Shown piece by piece: positions 6,431 through 14,254 of a stretch of 24,061 bases of DNA. Source of the DNA: an uncultured Oscillibacter sp. GTDB lineage: Bacteria > Bacillota > Clostridia > Oscillospirales > Oscillospiraceae. Under the pieces are notes generated by a model. It made no database searches. It saw only the letters and a list, made by a program, of their open reading frames with translations, and had not been told where the DNA came from. Both the position numbers and the translations under genes were made by a program. Each line of letters begins with the position of its first letter. Position 1 is the first letter of the stretch. The stretch is from assembly GCA_910588005.1 (NCBI GenBank), contig CAJUQM010000038.1:1-24061 (forward strand). The letters run 5' to 3'.

Positions 6431-8008
6431 TCAGCCGACGTACTTTATGCCGGAGGCGTTTTTCTCAATGGAATGGTCCTGGGTAAGGGAATCATACCAC
6501 TCGTTCATGTTCTCCGATTTCAGATGATTGCGGACCTGAACCTTCCAATAGGGATCGTTCAGACCTACAAAGTACATAATGTGGAAACCAAAATCCGTCT
6601 CCACGATGCCGCTGTCACCGCTCTGGCGGCTGGCGTCAAAGCACCAATCATTGAAGGTTTGAACCATTTGATTCTGGTAGATCTCCGTGTAGAGACCGCC
6701 CTGGGCGGCGTTGCTGTCAGAGGAGTTCTCCCGGGCCAGATCGGCGAAGGTCTCCTCCGTGGCGGCGCCGGACTTCCACTGGGCGTACAGCTCCTCGGCC
6801 TTGGCCTTGGCGTCGGCTTTCTTTGCGTCCACATCGGCCTGATAACCCTCATCCTCGTTGCTGAGAGTGGTGGTCTCGGGCCGGATCAGCACGTGGCGGA
6901 CGGCTACGGTGTTGTACTCGTTGCGGAACTTCTCGTGGAATACGACCACAGAGTAGGAAGAAGAACTCTCCACCACTTGGACATCGCCCGCGCTGCGGGC
7001 GTCGTCAAAGGCCCAGCCCAATATGGGGTTGCTGGCGTAGGCCGCGCTCTCCGGGTTGGAATAAGTCACGCCGTTGTCGGGATCAGCCAGAGACGCCAGG
7101 CTTGCGCCGCCCTCATAAGCGGCCAGAAGCTCCTCGGCACGGGCCTTGGCGGCCTCCATAGCGGCGGTGATCTCCTCTTCTGTGGGATCGACCTCGTTGC
7201 CGTCGGCGTCGGTCACAGTCTCGGGCGTGCCAGAGACCGTGATGGCCTCATAGGACACGCGGTCATAGCTGTTGCGGTCGGCGCTGTAAGTCTCCTCCAG
7301 CTCCGCGTCGGAATAGGTCAAGCCGTCCTCACGGGCGGTGGCATAGGCCTCGTACTGGAGGGAGCGCATCAGCTGCTCTCCGTAGACCTTCTCCGTCATG
7401 GTGTTGCCGAGGTTGGCCTGCAGGTACTGGCTCACCGAAACGCCGCTGGCAGCGGCGGCAGACCGCAGGGAATCCATCGTGGAGTCATATCTGTCCTGTA
7501 CGCTGTCCGGATAGGTGAAGCCCTCATCCTTGGCAGTCTTCAGCACGGATTGGACAACGGCCATCTGCTCTAATGTCTGGTCAATGAAGTAGTCATGCCA
7601 GGTTTTACCGGTCTCCTCCTTCTCCAGCTCCAGCATAGAGACATCGCCCTCCGTCAGAACCTGGGTGGACAGGGGGAGCTGGGGATTCAGGCTTAGAACG
7701 CCGTAGGAGAGCATGGCGTAATTATTGTTGAGAAAGTTGCCGTAGATGTTCTCGTAGTGGAAGGAGATTTCAGCGGCAGTGTATTTCTCTCCGTCAATGG
7801 TGGCAGCGGTAGTGGTTTTCTGGATGATATTGGACTTCCAGACGATGACTGTGACGGCCACCAGAGCAAACGCCACAGCGATAACGCCGTAGAGAATGCT
7901 GCTGCGTCTTTGCTCCTTGCGCTGCTGTGCCTCGCGGGCAGTCTTGGGATCGGTCCAGCCAGAGCCGTTGAGTTCCTGGCGGGATTTCTTTTCTCTAGAT
8001 GCGCTCAT
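6431..8008 (-). CDS. Membrane-anchored PpiC-type peptidyl-prolyl isomerase / SurA-PrsA-like foldase
   Basis: 525 residues from ATG at 8008 (AGAGGA about 12 bases upstream); the frame also opens with TTG at 8029. The N-terminus is a charged cytoplasmic tail of about 40 residues, then one membrane segment (SILYGVIAVAFALVAVTVIVW). The rest is extracytoplasmic: a SurA_N-like helical chaperone region, an acidic insertion, and a PpiC/parvulin domain in the last 160 residues (VAVRHVLIRPE, FADLARENSSDSNAAQGGLY, DFGFHIMYF). Unlike PrsA it has a transmembrane anchor instead of a lipobox. It probably folds exported proteins at the outer membrane face. It has its own promoter and a hairpin after the stop. 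Confidence 0.9.
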   Translation of the reverse strand: MSASREKKSRQELNGSGWTDPKTAREAQQRKEQRRSSILYGVIAVAFALVAVTVIVWKSNIIQKTTTAATIDGEKYTAAEISFHYENIYGNFLNNNYAMLSYGVLSLNPQLPLSTQVLTEGDVSMLELEKEETGKTWHDYFIDQTLEQMAVVQSVLKTAKDEGFTYPDSVQDRYDSTMDSLRSAAAASGVSVSQYLQANLGNTMTEKVYGEQLMRSLQYEAYATAREDGLTYSDAELEETYSADRNSYDRVSYEAITVSGTPETVTDADGNEVDPTEEEITAAMEAAKARAEELLAAYEGGASLASLADPDNGVTYSNPESAAYASNPILGWAFDDARSAGDVQVVESSSSYSVVVFHEKFRNEYNTVAVRHVLIRPETTTLSNEDEGYQADVDAKKADAKAKAEELYAQWKSGAATEETFADLARENSSDSNAAQGGLYTEIYQNQMVQTFNDWCFDASRQSGDSGIVETDFGFHIMYFVGLNDPYWKVQVRNHLKSENMNEWYDSLTQDHSIEKNASGIKYVG

Positions 8009-8079
8009 TTGTTGTTTCAGTCCTCTCAAGTATTGGTGGTTCCTGCCGTTTTTGCGGCCGGGATTTTACGCACTCGCAT

Positions 8080-8108
8080 ATTATACTGGATTCCAGCCCA
8101 TTGTGCAA
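8080..8108 (-). promoter_or_regulatory. Promoter of the PpiC-type foldase gene
   Basis: On the minus strand, -10 TATAAT (8085-8080, perfect) and -35 TTGCAC (8108-8103), spacer 17 bases. It lies in the AT-rich gap after the vat stop, about 72 bases before the ATG. Confidence 0.7.
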
Positions 8109-8153
8109 GTGAAAATTCGAAACCTCTCCACATTTATACTCATTATTATATGA

Positions 8154-8843
8154 TTATAAATTTTCACAATCTCCGGAGACGCCGTTCCGGCTCCCCAGGA
8201 TCTGACGGATGGTCCGGCGGACGGATGCCAGATCCGGATCACACAGGACATGCAAAAAATCAGCCAGCAAATCCGGCGCGAAGTCCCACCAGCGAAGTTC
8301 CAGGAGCAGATCCGTCAATTCTCTGTCAAAGCGGTGTTTGATAAACCGGGCGGGATTGCCGCCTGCGACGGTGTACGGTTCCACGTCTTTGGCTACCATG
8401 GAATACGCGGCGATGATCGCCCCGTCTCCGATCCGGATGCCCGGCATGATGACGCTTTCCCGTCCGATCCACACGTCGTTTCCTATGACGGTGTCCCCCT
8501 TGAAGGGAAGCTGGGAGAGGTGGGGAGGTGTTTTTTCACTCCATACGCCGCCAAAGACGTTGAAGGGATACGTGCTGATACTGCTGAGGCGGTGGTTGGC
8601 GCTGCCCATGATAAACCGGGTGCCGCTGGCAATGGAGCAGAATTTGCCGATGATGAGATGGTCCCCAAATTCCGGCCAGTTAAACAGGACATTGTTCCGT
8701 TCGAAGGCAGTGGGATCTACAGGATCGTCATAATAGGTATATTCTCCTACGGAGATGTTGGGCGCCGTGATTACATTTTTAATATAGCAAGAGGTTTTGT
8801 ACTCATTGGGAAAAATTACGTTGGGATTTGGAATTCGATCCAT
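8154..8843 (-). CDS. vat: Vat-type xenobiotic (streptogramin A) O-acetyltransferase
   Basis: 229 residues. Start at 8843 (AGGAG then 9 bases) gives MDRIPNPNVIFPNE, matching the N-terminus of Vat proteins; the ATG at 8849 is too close to the site. It is a left-handed beta-helix hexapeptide-repeat acyltransferase: LIIGKFCSIASGTRFIMG, the catalytic-His segment SANHRLSS (His84, equivalent to the active-site His of VatD), YPFNVFGG, GDTVIGNDVWIGRESVIMPG, AGGNPARFI. Vat enzymes transfer acetyl from acetyl-CoA to the hydroxyl of streptogramin A drugs and inactivate them. Chromosomal relatives are common, and many act on unknown acceptors, so resistance is not proven. It stands alone on the minus strand with a leader that contains short reading frames. 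Confidence 0.9.
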   Translation of the reverse strand: MDRIPNPNVIFPNEYKTSCYIKNVITAPNISVGEYTYYDDPVDPTAFERNNVLFNWPEFGDHLIIGKFCSIASGTRFIMGSANHRLSSISTYPFNVFGGVWSEKTPPHLSQLPFKGDTVIGNDVWIGRESVIMPGIRIGDGAIIAAYSMVAKDVEPYTVAGGNPARFIKHRFDRELTDLLLELRWWDFAPDLLADFLHVLCDPDLASVRRTIRQILGSRNGVSGDCENL

Positions 8844-8938
8844 ATACATACTCTCCTTACTGATCTGTGTGTTTCATCACCTCCAAAAAAATTTTGGCCC
8901 TCCGACGCGATCGCCCGCATTTGGCGCAATATCCGCAT
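8816..8938 (-). promoter_or_regulatory. Short reading frame overlapping the vat start (possible leader peptide)
   Basis: ATG at 8938 follows a perfect AGGAGGT (8951-8945) by 6 bases and opens a 40-codon frame, MRILRQMRAIASEGQNFFGG and on, ending at 8816 inside vat in a different frame. The Shine-Dalgarno site is stronger than that of vat. A second, 6-codon frame (MKHTDQ, following GGAGGTG) ends at TAA fused to the vat AGGAG. Leader peptides that control translation are known for inducible antibiotic-resistance genes, but nothing here proves that role. It could equally be a chance frame. Confidence 0.35.
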
Positions 8939-8960
8939 CCAATGACCTCCTCTCCGGCAA

Positions 8961-8984
8961 ATAATAGATTTTATCATAATAGAT
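8961..8984. repeat. Tandem AT-rich direct repeat upstream of vat
   Basis: ATAATAGAT occurs at 8961-8969 and again at 8976-8984, a 15-base period, in the 80-base gap between the small-RNA terminator and the vat leader. It contains -10-like sequences on the minus strand (TATTAT, TATGAT), so it is probably the vat promoter region or an operator. No convincing -35 is seen. Confidence 0.4.
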
Positions 8985-9017
8985 CACCCTGAAATCAGGC
9001 TGAAAAGAGGGCGGAAT

Positions 9018-9332
9018 AACAAAAAAGGGCAGATCACCTGCCCTTTTCCAGCTCTATACAGCGACGGCAAGATGCCCGGACAGCGGGGATTGTTCCGCTT
9101 CCAAAGCGCTCTGCTATTCGCCAGAGAAAACAAACGTACCCCGCGAAGGCCGTGTAGACCCGTTATAACCTGCACCTTTACGGACAGGTGGGTCGCCTCC
9201 AACGTGCTTTATCGCTTCCAACTTCCAGCCGCAGACGGCAGCCGGGAGGCCTGCGAACCACGCGCTGATCCGGCATCCCGTATAACGAAATGTGGGTTAA
9301 AAAAAGATCTATCACGAACCCCGCAGGGCAAT
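9018..9332 (-). ncRNA. Structured small RNA gene (6S-like or raiA-like; family not settled)
   Basis: A non-coding unit with its own promoter (9337-9365) and intrinsic terminator (9023-9047). Its ends pair over long range: GATGCCGGATCAGCG (9277-9263) with CGCTGTCCGGGCATC (9085-9071), 14 pairs with single-base bulges, extended by ACGG/CCGT outside. This closes a domain of about 207 bases. Inside are local hairpins, for example CACCT/AGGTG (about 9198-9174), GACCC/GGGTC around it, and CGCTT/AAGCG next to the 3' arm. No protein frame fits. A closing stem, large interior and 3' hairpin of about 200 bases resemble 6S RNA (ssrS). The compact nested pairing also fits raiA-type RNA, common in Clostridia. 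SRP RNA, tmRNA and RNase P landmarks are absent. Confidence 0.6.
9023..9047 (-). terminator. Intrinsic terminator of the small RNA
   Basis: Perfect 10-bp stem AAAAGGGCAG (9023-9032) / CTGCCCTTTT (9038-9047), 5-base loop. On the minus strand the T-rich arm runs on into TTGTTATT, a good U-tract. Confidence 0.85.
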
Positions 9333-9336
9333 TTTT

Positions 9337-9365
9337 ATCCTATCACAATCCTGAACGGAACGCAA
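9337..9365 (-). promoter_or_regulatory. Promoter of the small RNA
   Basis: Minus strand -35 TTGCGT (9365-9360) and -10 TAGGAT (9342-9337), spacer 17 bases, predicted start near 9331. It lies just past the stop of the DUF1292 gene. Confidence 0.55.
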
Positions 9366-9368
9366 GAG

Positions 9369-9653
9369 TCAATCGCCGTCTTCTTGAAACAGGTTTTCCA
9401 TGAAAAGCTCGTACACCGTCTCCAGCTCTTCGTCGGAATCCAGTGTGGAGAGCAGGTCCTCGCCGTCCTCGTGGATGACCTTCAAAATGACCAGACCATT
9501 GTCCGGGTCATCCTCATTTTCCTCGGTCTCAGCGGGGAAAAAGGCTTGATACAGCTGTCCGTTGTGCTCTAGAGCGTCAATAAATTCCAAGGCGATCTCA
9601 TTGCCGTCTTCATCGGTGACGGTGATAAAAGTGGGGCCAAATTCCTCGCTCAT
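9369..9653 (-). CDS. DUF1292 / UPF0473 family protein
   Basis: 94 residues, strongly acidic, starting MSEEFGPTFITVTDEDGNE at 9653 behind AGGAGG with a 7-base spacer; the frame stays open upstream without a site. The FITVTDEDGNEIALEFIDALEHNGQLYQAF core is typical of DUF1292 (the B. subtilis YrzB family). In many Firmicutes this gene lies beside the Holliday junction resolvase yqgF/yrrK and alaS. Here it stands alone between a PBP gene and a small RNA. Function unknown. Confidence 0.88.
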   Translation of the reverse strand: MSEEFGPTFITVTDEDGNEIALEFIDALEHNGQLYQAFFPAETEENEDDPDNGLVILKVIHEDGEDLLSTLDSDEELETVYELFMENLFQEDGD

Positions 9654-9689
9654 AGGGCGTCCTCCTTCTGTGTGGCGGCTGTTGACTGT

Positions 9690-9718
9690 ATTGTACAGGA
9701 CTTTTTTCAAGATTGCAA
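9690..9718 (-). promoter_or_regulatory. Promoter of the DUF1292 gene
   Basis: Minus strand -35 TTGCAA (9718-9713) and -10 TACAAT (9695-9690) with exactly 17 bases between, about 37 bases before the ATG at 9653. Confidence 0.65.
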
Positions 9719-9838
9719 GAGGGGGAACTTGTGAAAAAGGGGAAAAGATAGCTGTTTGGATGGGATATATTCTGCGCAGAAGCCGTGGAATCATGCAAAT
9801 GAGAAACTATTTTTCCACAAAATGCGACAATTTCAAAC

Positions 9839-9870
9839 TTGACAGAGGATGGTACAATAATAGATATTAT
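9839..9870 (+). promoter_or_regulatory. Promoter region of the penicillin-binding protein gene
   Basis: An extended -10, TGGTACAAT (9850-9858), is the best candidate. A consensus -35 TTGACA at 9839-9844 is too close to serve it, but may work with a weaker downstream -10 (TAGATA, 9861-9866, spacer 16). The leader to the TTG start would be over 100 bases and holds nothing else recognisable. The rest of the 9654-9981 gap contains only this and the DUF1292 promoter. Confidence 0.45.
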
Positions 9871-9981
9871 GGCGCATTATAGGTTGCCCGTGAAATGCGG
9901 CTTGCCGTGGGATAGGCTTGCATGCCCTCCCAAGCGGGATTTTACCGGATTTTATTGACTGAGAACGGAGGTGCCCTTGTT

Positions 9982-12639
9982 TTGGAGCACGAGAAGAGAG
10001 CGCAGGTGCCACGGGAGTCCGGCCGTCCGGAGAGAAGGCCCCGGAAACGGCGGGCCAGCCCGGGCCGCATAGCGGCCAGTATTATAGGCCGTGTCTTTTT
10101 TGCGGTCTTTACGCTGGCCCTGATCGGTATATGCACCGCTGGAATCTTTGCCTATATCTTCATGCAGTATATCAACACCAGTGTGGCTCCCAACCTGGCG
10201 GTATCCATGGAGGATTATGAGCTGGATCTCAGCTCCTTCATTTACTATCAGGATAAAGAGACGCAGGAGTGGGTGGAGTATCAGACCATCCACGGTGTGG
10301 AAAACCGCATTCTGGTGGACTTTGATGACATTCCGGACGCCATGTGGCAGGCGGCGGTGGCCATTGAGGATCACCGGTTCTTCCAGCACCACGGTGTGGA
10401 CTGGTACGGGACTTTAGGCGCGGTGAAGACCTTCCTGACGGGCGGGGACACCCGCGGCGCCTCCACCATTACCCAGCAGGTGCTGCGGAACATCACCGAG
10501 GACAAGGAGGTCACGGTCAACCGCAAGATTCGGGAGATTTTCCGGGCGTTGCAGTTTGAGAAAAACAACACCAAAGACCAGATTCTGACCCGGTATCTCA
10601 ATACTATCTACCTGGGCCAGGGCTGCTACGGTGTGCAGACGGCGGCGCAGTACTACTTTGGAAAGGACGTAAAGGACCTGTCCGTGGCGGAGTGCGCCAG
10701 CATTATCGCCATCACCAACAATCCCGAGCTTTACGGTCCCATGTCCACCATTACCATCACCCGTTCAGACGGCAGCACCTGGACGCCCCGGGAGTACAAT
10801 AAGTACCGGCAGGAGTTGATTTTAGAGAGGATGGCCAATCCGGAGGTGATTAACCCCGATACCGGCGTCCCCTATCTCACTGAGGAGGAGTACGAGCGGA
10901 TTAAAGCGGAGCCGCTGATCTTTACCGACGGCTCTGTGGACGCGGATGAGCTGGTAGCCAAGGCCAACACCGGCACGGGGATCAACAACTGGTTTGTGGA
11001 GCAGGTCATCTGGGACGTGTCCGCGGACCTGGCCAAAAAATATGAGATCAGCGAGGGCGCGGCCCGTACGCTGATGTACAGCAGCGGCTATCGGATCTAC
11101 ACTACCATGGACCCTCAGATCCAGAATATCGCCGAGACTGTGTACGCGGATCGGAGCAATTTGGATATCACCTCTAAGAACGGCCAGCCGATTCAATCCG
11201 GTATGACCATTGTGGACCCGTCCAACGGCAATGTTGTGGCCATTGTGGGCGCGATTGGTCCCAAGGACAAAAACCTGGTGTCCAGTTACGCCACTATGAA
11301 AAAGCAGGTGGGTTCTTCCATGAAACCCCTGACGGCCTATGCACCGGCCCTGGACGCCGGTACGATTACCCCGGCCTCCACCTTTGACAATTATCCTGTC
11401 CGGCTGGAGGGGGGCAGCCCTTGGCCAAAGAACTCGCCCAATACCTATACCGGCTGGACGTCGGTGCGGGAGGGAATCCGGCGTTCCATCAACACCATTG
11501 CCGTACAGTCTCTGGAGTCGGTAGGCGCGGTGGCGGCCTATGCCTTTGCCACGGACAACCTGAGATTGGGTTTGGACCCCAACGACATGGCGCCCAGTCC
11601 CCTGGGCATGGGCGGCCTGACCTACGGGCTGAGCACCGTGGAGATGGCGGCGGCCTACTCCTGTTTTGCTAACAACGGCATCTACAATAAGCCCCGCACC
11701 TACACCAAGGTGGAGGACTCCAAGGGCAATGTGATTTTGGAGAACCAGCCGGAGTCCCATGTAGCTATGAAGGAGACCACGGCCTATCTCATGACCGACA
11801 TGCTCAACCGGGCGGTTGCCGGGGGAGGCACCGGCTCTGCCGCCAATTTCAGCGGAATGACCATTGCGGGAAAGACCGGAACCACCAACACCGCCTGTGA
11901 CCGCTATTTTGTGGGATACACGCCCTATTACTGCGCGGCGGTCTGGACAGGATTCAAATCCGCCGAGCGGATTCCCTCTAAGCTGGGGAATACCGCCATT
12001 GTCATGTGGAAGAAGGTTATGCAGCAGATCCACGAGGATCTGCCCAACAAGTCCTTTGACAAGCCGGCCAGCGGACTGACTTCTGTGACGGTCTGCGCGG
12101 ACAGCGGCAAGAGGTGCACAGATGCCTGCCATGCGGATATCCGGGGAGACCGGGCGGTATCTTTTGTAATTCCCACCGGTTTGGAACCAGCGGAGGAGTG
12201 TACCCTCCATACCATGGCAAATTACTGTACCGAGGGCGAATGCCTGGCCGGGGAGTTCTGCCCGGAGTCCTCTATTGTGGAGAAAGGCGTTTTGAACTAT
12301 GAGCGGGAGGACTATGGTCCCAATATCTCAGCGGAGGACAATCCCTATCTGTTGATAAATATTCAGAAGGCGGCGGAGGAGGCCGGAGGCTGTCCCTTCC
12401 ACACCACGGGCCTGCCCTATGACCCTGAGTGGGGGGATCCCAGCAATCCCTTTGACCCCAATTACCAGCCGCCTGTTGAGCCGGTTGATCCCGGTGATGT
12501 CACGGACCCGGGAACCACCAATCCAGACCCCGGTACGCCCCAAGAGCCGGCGGAACCGGATACGCCCCCGTCCACTTCCACGGAACCCGGCGGCGGGAAC
12601 TGGTTTGACAACCTCTGGAATACGACGCCTGCGGCATAA
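9982..12639 (+). CDS. Class A penicillin-binding protein (PBP1A-type glycosyltransferase/transpeptidase)
   Basis: 885 residues from TTG at 9982, preceded by GGAGGT and a 9-base spacer; an upstream ATG at 9922 has no site. A basic cytoplasmic tail leads to one membrane anchor (about 34-62). The GT51 domain has the catalytic Glu129 in AIEDHRFFQHHG and GASTITQQVLRN. The transpeptidase has the nucleophile Ser445 in SSMK, SIN in RRSINTIAV, and KTG at Lys631. It polymerises and cross-links peptidoglycan. After the KTG box comes an uncommon cysteine-rich region (CADSGKRCTDAC, EECTLHTMANYC, GECLAGEFC) and a Pro/Asp/Thr tail rich in PDPG-type repeats, ending in WFDNLWN. Convergent with the Mo island; the shared terminator follows. 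Confidence 0.95.
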   Translation: MEHEKRAQVPRESGRPERRPRKRRASPGRIAASIIGRVFFAVFTLALIGICTAGIFAYIFMQYINTSVAPNLAVSMEDYELDLSSFIYYQDKETQEWVEYQTIHGVENRILVDFDDIPDAMWQAAVAIEDHRFFQHHGVDWYGTLGAVKTFLTGGDTRGASTITQQVLRNITEDKEVTVNRKIREIFRALQFEKNNTKDQILTRYLNTIYLGQGCYGVQTAAQYYFGKDVKDLSVAECASIIAITNNPELYGPMSTITITRSDGSTWTPREYNKYRQELILERMANPEVINPDTGVPYLTEEEYERIKAEPLIFTDGSVDADELVAKANTGTGINNWFVEQVIWDVSADLAKKYEISEGAARTLMYSSGYRIYTTMDPQIQNIAETVYADRSNLDITSKNGQPIQSGMTIVDPSNGNVVAIVGAIGPKDKNLVSSYATMKKQVGSSMKPLTAYAPALDAGTITPASTFDNYPVRLEGGSPWPKNSPNTYTGWTSVREGIRRSINTIAVQSLESVGAVAAYAFATDNLRLGLDPNDMAPSPLGMGGLTYGLSTVEMAAAYSCFANNGIYNKPRTYTKVEDSKGNVILENQPESHVAMKETTAYLMTDMLNRAVAGGGTGSAANFSGMTIAGKTGTTNTACDRYFVGYTPYYCAAVWTGFKSAERIPSKLGNTAIVMWKKVMQQIHEDLPNKSFDKPASGLTSVTVCADSGKRCTDACHADIRGDRAVSFVIPTGLEPAEECTLHTMANYCTEGECLAGEFCPESSIVEKGVLNYEREDYGPNISAEDNPYLLINIQKAAEEAGGCPFHTTGLPYDPEWGDPSNPFDPNYQPPVEPVDPGDVTDPGTTNPDPGTPQEPAEPDTPPSTSTEPGGGNWFDNLWNTTPAA

Positions 12640-12643
12640 TAAG

Positions 12644-12676
12644 AAAGCCTCCATGGTCATAGGCCATGGAGGCTTT
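12644..12676. terminator. Bidirectional terminator between the PBP gene and mogA
   Basis: Perfect 13-bp stem AAAGCCTCCATGG (12644-12656) / CCATGGAGGCTTT (12664-12676), 7-base loop. It is followed by TTTGATTT on the plus strand and TTTCTTATTAT on the minus strand. It ends both the PBP and modABC-mogA transcripts. Confidence 0.8.
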
Positions 12677-12679
12677 GAT

Positions 12680-13198
12680 TTACGGACGGCCCTGAGATGA
12701 CTGGGCGGATTCGCGGGCGCAGTCCGCCGGTTTGCCGGAGAGCATCTCTAAACCGTGGCCCAGGGAGGGGAGGACGGCCTCCAGGTTTTCCCTGGCGGCC
12801 TTTGGAGAACCGGGGAGGTTAATAATCAGGGTCCCGCCCCGGATTCCCGCTTGGGACCGGGAGAGCATGGCCCTGGGTGTGATCTGCAAAGAGGCAAGGC
12901 GCATAGCCTCTGGAATGCCGGGGGTCAGACGGTCGCAGACGGCAACTGTGGCCTCGGGCGTTACGTCCCGGGGGGCGAAGCCGGTGCCGCCTGTGGTGAT
13001 TAGGAGCTGTACGGTTCCGGCGTCGGCGATAGTCCGCAGAGCTTTTTCTATCTGGGCCTGTTCATCCGGTACAACAGCGGTTTGGATCACGGCGTACCCG
13101 GCATTGCAGAGCAGCTTTGTTACCAGCGGCCCGGCGGTGTCCGAACGCTCACCCCGAAAGCTGCGGTCGCTGACTGTCAAAACAGCGGCTTGATACAT
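12680..13198 (-). CDS. mogA: Molybdopterin adenylyltransferase, MogA/MoaB family
   Basis: 172 residues, ATG at 13198 behind AAGGAGGAA. Landmarks of the MoCF_biosynth fold: AAVLTVSDRSFRGERSDTAGP, LLITTGGTGFAPRDVTPEAT (the molybdopterin-binding GGTG loop) and IINLPGSPKAARENLEAVLP. It adenylylates molybdopterin to prepare it for molybdate insertion by a MoeA-type enzyme. It is the last gene of the modABC unit, 12 bases after modC, so molybdate import and this step are co-transcribed. The split between MogA and MoaB names is a matter of convention at this length. Confidence 0.92.
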   Translation of the reverse strand: MYQAAVLTVSDRSFRGERSDTAGPLVTKLLCNAGYAVIQTAVVPDEQAQIEKALRTIADAGTVQLLITTGGTGFAPRDVTPEATVAVCDRLTPGIPEAMRLASLQITPRAMLSRSQAGIRGGTLIINLPGSPKAARENLEAVLPSLGHGLEMLSGKPADCARESAQSSQGRP

Positions 13199-13210
13199 GG
13201 CGGTTCCTCC

Positions 13211-14254
13211 TTATTTCAGCAGCAGGAGATCCTCCGGACGGATGGAAATCCAGATGTGGTCTTTGTCCTCTGCTGTGCTCCAGGCTGTTTGGTCCAGCTC
13301 CATCCGCAGGGGCGGCGCGCCGGGGAGGGAGTTCTCCGGCCGCAGCAGCACAACGGTGGAAGATAGGTCCTGGATGACCCGTGAGACCGCGCAGGGAAAG
13401 GCGCCAGGGGAGGTGCTGCCTGCGATTGTGACATGATGGGCGCGAATACCGGCTTTGCAGATCTCTGCCGGCACCGGCCTGCCGCAGTCCAGGGTTACTC
13501 CCCACTCCGGCAGAAATACGGCGGACTCTATGGGGATGGCTTCAACGTAGTTTTCACATCCGCAGAGCCGGGCGGCAGCCTCCGTATCCGGACTGCGGAA
13601 AAGCTCCTCCATGGTGCGGATTTTCTGAGAGCGGCCGTTGTCGAGAACACATACCCGGCGGCAATTCCGAAAGGCCTCCCCACGATTGTGGGAGACCCAG
13701 AGGACGGTGCCGGAAAATTGATCCAATGTCTCCGCCAGTTCCAGTTCCAGTTGACGCTGCAAAAAACTGTCTAGCGCGGAAAGTGGTTCATCCAGCAGGA
13801 TTGCCCGTGGTCTGGCGGCCAGAATTCGCGCCAGAGCGGTTCGCTGCTGTTGCCCGCCGGAGAGCTGGCGGGGCTTCAGGTCCGCTGCCTCTGCCAGATG
13901 GAACCGGTGCAGCAGAATATCGGCGGCCGCTGTGCGCTCCCGCCGCTTTGGGACTGCCGCTGCGATGTTTTGCCGTACCGTCATGTTGGGAAAGAGGGCG
14001 TACTGCTGAAAGAGGTAGCCGACCCGCCGCTTCTGAGGGGGAAGGTTGACTCCGGCGGCGCTGTCAAAGAGAACCGCGCCGTCCAGCGAGATTTTTCCCT
14101 GGTCCGGCGTTAAAATTCCGGCTATGCATTTCAGCGCCGTAGACTTGCCGCAGCCGGAGGCTCCCAGCAGGGCCAGAGCCTCATTTCCGGCTTCAAATTG
14201 GATCTCCAGCTGAAAGCTGCCCATTTTTTTGCGGATATCCACACAGAGGGCCAT
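13211..14254 (-). CDS. modC: Molybdate ABC transporter ATP-binding protein with TOBE domain
   Basis: 347 residues. The ATG at 14254 overlaps the modB stop by one base (TGATG), giving translational coupling. Walker A is GASGCGKST (residues 31-39), the signature is LSGGQQQR, Walker B is ILLDEPLSALD, and the switch His is in LWVSHNRGE. The last 70-90 residues (IRAHHVTIAGS..VSRVIQDLSSTVVLL) look like a TOBE oxyanion-binding domain. It powers molybdate uptake through ModB. Close relatives carry tungstate or sulfate, so tungstate is an open alternative; the Moco neighbours favour molybdate. Confidence 0.93.
   Translation of the reverse strand: MALCVDIRKKMGSFQLEIQFEAGNEALALLGASGCGKSTALKCIAGILTPDQGKISLDGAVLFDSAAGVNLPPQKRRVGYLFQQYALFPNMTVRQNIAAAVPKRRERTAAADILLHRFHLAEAADLKPRQLSGGQQQRTALARILAARPRAILLDEPLSALDSFLQRQLELELAETLDQFSGTVLWVSHNRGEAFRNCRRVCVLDNGRSQKIRTMEELFRSPDTEAAARLCGCENYVEAIPIESAVFLPEWGVTLDCGRPVPAEICKAGIRAHHVTIAGSTSPGAFPCAVSRVIQDLSSTVVLLRPENSLPGAPPLRMELDQTAWSTAEDKDHIWISIRPEDLLLLK

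Noticed and set aside
10822..12210. 462-codon minus-strand frame inside the PBP gene
   Set aside because: Arg/Gly/His-rich shadow of a high-GC gene; the plus strand encodes all PBP catalytic motifs.
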